From: Bradysia coprophila
Taxonomy: Eukaryota; Arthropoda; Insecta; Diptera; Sciaridae
Assembly (NCBI RefSeq): GCF_014529535.1
Contig: NW_023503727.1
Location: 2,666,001-2,730,000, forward strand
Length of the DNA: 64,000 nt
Direction: 5' to 3'
The notes under the pieces are model-generated. The model searched no databases. It had not been told where the DNA came from and was given only the letters and a program-made list of their open reading frames with translations. The translations under genes and the position numbers were made by a program. Shown one piece after another: positions 61,546 through 64,000 of the stretch. Within the stretch, counting starts at the first letter, position 1, and every line of letters begins with the position of its first letter.

Positions 61546-63150
61546 CCCAACAAAAATCTCTTCGAGAAAAGTGTGACGCAGTCTTTGAAGTACAATTTCT
61601 AAAATGAATGATATCGCTAGAGTTGACGCTTTCAGCTTCGTTACGCAAAAATTAAATTTTACACCCAATTTTAGTTCAAACAAGCTGGCTTAGTTTTTCT
61701 CATTATCTGCCAAATAATTTTTACAAAAAAAAAATTGGCTGAAAACAACCAAAATTTTACCAAAAAAATCTGCGTCGCAAAGTGGCAGATGTTCAGGAGC
61801 AGACCTGCAAGAAAATTTATCTGCCACATGCGACGCAGATTTTTTTGGTAAAATTTTGGTTGTTTCCAGTCAAATTTTTTTTGGTAAAAATTATTTGGCA
61901 GATGATGAGAAAAACTAAGCCAGCTTGTTTGAACTAAAGTTGGGTGTAAAATTTAATTTTTGCGTTACGAAGCTGAAAGCGTCAACTCTGGTGATATCAT
62001 TCATTTTAGAAATTGTACTTCAAAGACTGCGTCACACTTTTCTCGAAGAGATTTTTGTTGGGATATCAGTCGTTTTAGAAGTTTTAGAACACTGCTTTTT
62101 ATAACAGTTTATAACAGTTTATAAGAGAAATTCAGAAATTCGAAAATTTGACAAAAATCGAAAATTTGACGAAATTCGAAAATTTGACGAAAATTGAAAA
62201 TTTGACGAAAATCGAAAATTTGACGAAATTCGGAAATTTGACGAAAATCGAAAATTTGACGAAATTCGAAAATTGGACGAAATTCGAAAATTTGACGAAG
62301 AAAGTAATTCTCTATCTGCCACCATTCAAGAAATATCTACAAAACCCCAATTGACCCACCCATTTCCAACTTTCGACATTTTTCACATATGCCCCTCTGT
62401 TCTACTCGTAAAACTCTGAGACTTTGCCGAAGAAAGTAACTCTCTATCTCTCATAACCCAAAAAAATATTAGTCCTTTCATCCTACGCTCGAATAGCTCA
62501 AAATTTGGTCACTCTCATCACTCTAGCTCAAACGAATCTGCCCCGATTTTTTAAATTATTTTTTTGTTCGAATCGTGTTACGAATACCTTTCATTTGATG
62601 GGTCGCACGCCTCTGTAGGTTTCAATACAGCTAAGCTACAGCCGAAAACGCGTTCCCGACCCTCGAAAACCACACTCAGAAACCACTTCGAGGCCAATAA
62701 AACAAAATTCTTGTTTTTCCTGGGGTAATGGCGTATCACATTTTCATTTTTATGCCCACCCTGAAGTTCCTGCAAAATTTCATGGAGATTGGCTGACTAG
62801 TTTCCGAGATCGACCGTCGATAGATAGACAGATAGACAGAAACATACAGAGTAAGTTGAAAGATTTTGATTGTTTGGGAAAAGTCAATTTGGTGTATTTT
62901 GTATGAAAAGTGACCAATTTCAAAACGATGTATCTCCGGCAATTTTAAAGCTACATAGTCGAGTGATAGCTCGTTTTGCTCGTATTTGAAGCGATAATAT
63001 GATAGAATATGTTTTGTGGTGATATAAACCAAAGGGTAGAAACTGAAATGTTCGACTATATATAGTTGCCGCGTCTCAAAAAAATTTTCTTCGTTCTTTT
63101 TTTTGGAAGTTAGACTGCGTCAAGTCCTCCGCTATCGCTCCGGATATGAT
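61546..63150. mobile_element. Composite foldback repeat B, copy 3
   Basis: Foldback head 61546-62062, TTTGACGAAATTCGAAAA array about 62130-62300, and common tail ending GCTATCGCTCCGGATATGAT at 63150. If LYST has 5' exons to the right, this copy sits in a LYST intron. Confidence 0.88.
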
Positions 63151-64000
63151 CTCGGCCATCACACATCGTAGAAAATTCTAATTGGTGTAAAAAATGACCA
63201 GAATTACGATAGTTATTTACGTAACAAGTGATAAAAAGTTGAAAAGTAGAGTTTTTGTGTGACTTTGGTTGAACCGAGGCGAGGCTGAGGTCAATAAACG
63301 CACGAAAACGAGACTTTTTATTTTCATCCCGAGTTATGTAATGGATTTTACTTTACTACGGATGTAAAGTGGCCTTTCCCTCACTAGGGGAAATTCTTTA
63401 CAACGTTTGTAAAGTAATAGTACTATTACCAGTGTCGTTTCAAAGCAACCATTCACTGGTATGTAATGTACTATTACTTTACGAGCGAGGGAAAGACTTT
63501 TCCCTAGGTAGGGAAACTGCACATTCCCTCCCGAGTAAAGTAAAACGTTATACTACACTCAGGAAAAAATTTGATATTTCGTATCACGATGCGTAAACGT
63601 AGTTCGGGCTAAAGCACTCGGACACTTATACTCTGGATACATCAAATTACTTCACTGGTAATGCATTAAAGAGGGATTCTTTTGAAAAACAGCCTACCGA
63701 AATCGGAATAGAACTCAAAACCACTTTCAAAAAAATTCTTCGAAGCTTGTGTGGCTGGTGTGGTGAAAGGTGATCAAAAAGCGAAAACTTGCACTTTTCT
63801 TACAAAAATTTCTCCAGTTACACGAGCCGTACAGGATCGTGTGGGGTGTCATTAGAAGGGTAATCACATGTACTATTGAGCCGAATAGGGGGATTATTGA
63901 GTTTAAAATTCATCCACACTGAAATATGTGCAGTTGAAGCTTTCAACCGAAAAAGACTGAAAACTTATTCTGGTCTTAAAGATGTTTCTCGAGGTACACG
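63151..64000. repeat. Right-edge repeats
   Basis: 63345-63545 is a foldback (TAAAGTGGCCTTTCCCTC...GAGGGAAAGACTTTTCCC) with repeated TAGTACTATTAC/TACTATTACTTTAC. 63668-63960 is repeat E, related to 57510-57670 and 58900-59050. No gene was found. Confidence 0.6.

Noticed and set aside
1-64000. CRISPR array, bacterial operon or plasmid origin
   Set aside because: Spliced genes, a U2 snRNA and eukaryotic transposons show this is nuclear insect DNA. The tandem arrays lack regular repeat-spacer structure.

Overview
The window is eukaryotic DNA from an insect, most likely a dipteran and plausibly a nematoceran (inference). The support is a U2 snRNA close to the Drosophila form, a LYST/mauve orthologue with many introns of about 60-75 bp, a UDP-glycosyltransferase, a one-domain chitin-binding (peritrophin-A) protein, and Foldback-like and hAT-like DNA elements. 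The DNA is AT-rich and mosaic: four genes with intact coding sequence lie in a matrix of DNA transposons, foldbacks, MITEs and degenerate gene copies. No protein-coding autonomous transposase was found.

Layout. 0-1 kb holds a tRNA-Ala-like sequence with a ruined acceptor stem and a minus-strand U2 snRNA gene. 3.4-8.0 kb holds a complete seven-exon lysosomal phospholipase A2 / LCAT-like gene (minus) with an 11-nt micro-exon and a 1.7-kb repeat in intron 1. 8-26 kb is mostly mobile DNA: three copies of a tandem-repeat-bearing element, a 1.6-kb foldback, a pair of nested hAT-like elements, a 3.1-kb Foldback-like element carrying a 117-bp perfect palindrome, a decayed trihelix (Myb/SANT-like) pseudogene and an RG-rich Piwi-like N-terminal fragment. 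26.4-29.3 kb is a complete UGT gene (minus). 30-32 kb has another foldback. 32.9-34.7 kb is the peritrophin-A gene (plus). 35.3-36.6 kb is an element made almost wholly of ATATTATCG-type units. 37-47 kb is a dense pile of nested insertions, with a broken nuclease-like gene and a degraded duplicate of the 3' end of the LYST gene. 47.7-61.2 kb is the LYST/mauve gene (minus, at least 21 exons; the 5' end was not found). 61.5-64 kb is again repeats.

The intact genes do not form a pathway or operon. Two of them (LCAT-like phospholipase and LYST) act in lysosomal biology, but they lie about 40 kb apart and this is probably chance. What the sequence itself shows best is insertion history. Empty sites preserved in paralogous copies, exact target-site duplications of 3, 8 and 9 bp, and nested order can all be read directly. 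Exon coordinates below come from reading splice signals and reading-frame continuity by hand; no search or alignment program was run.
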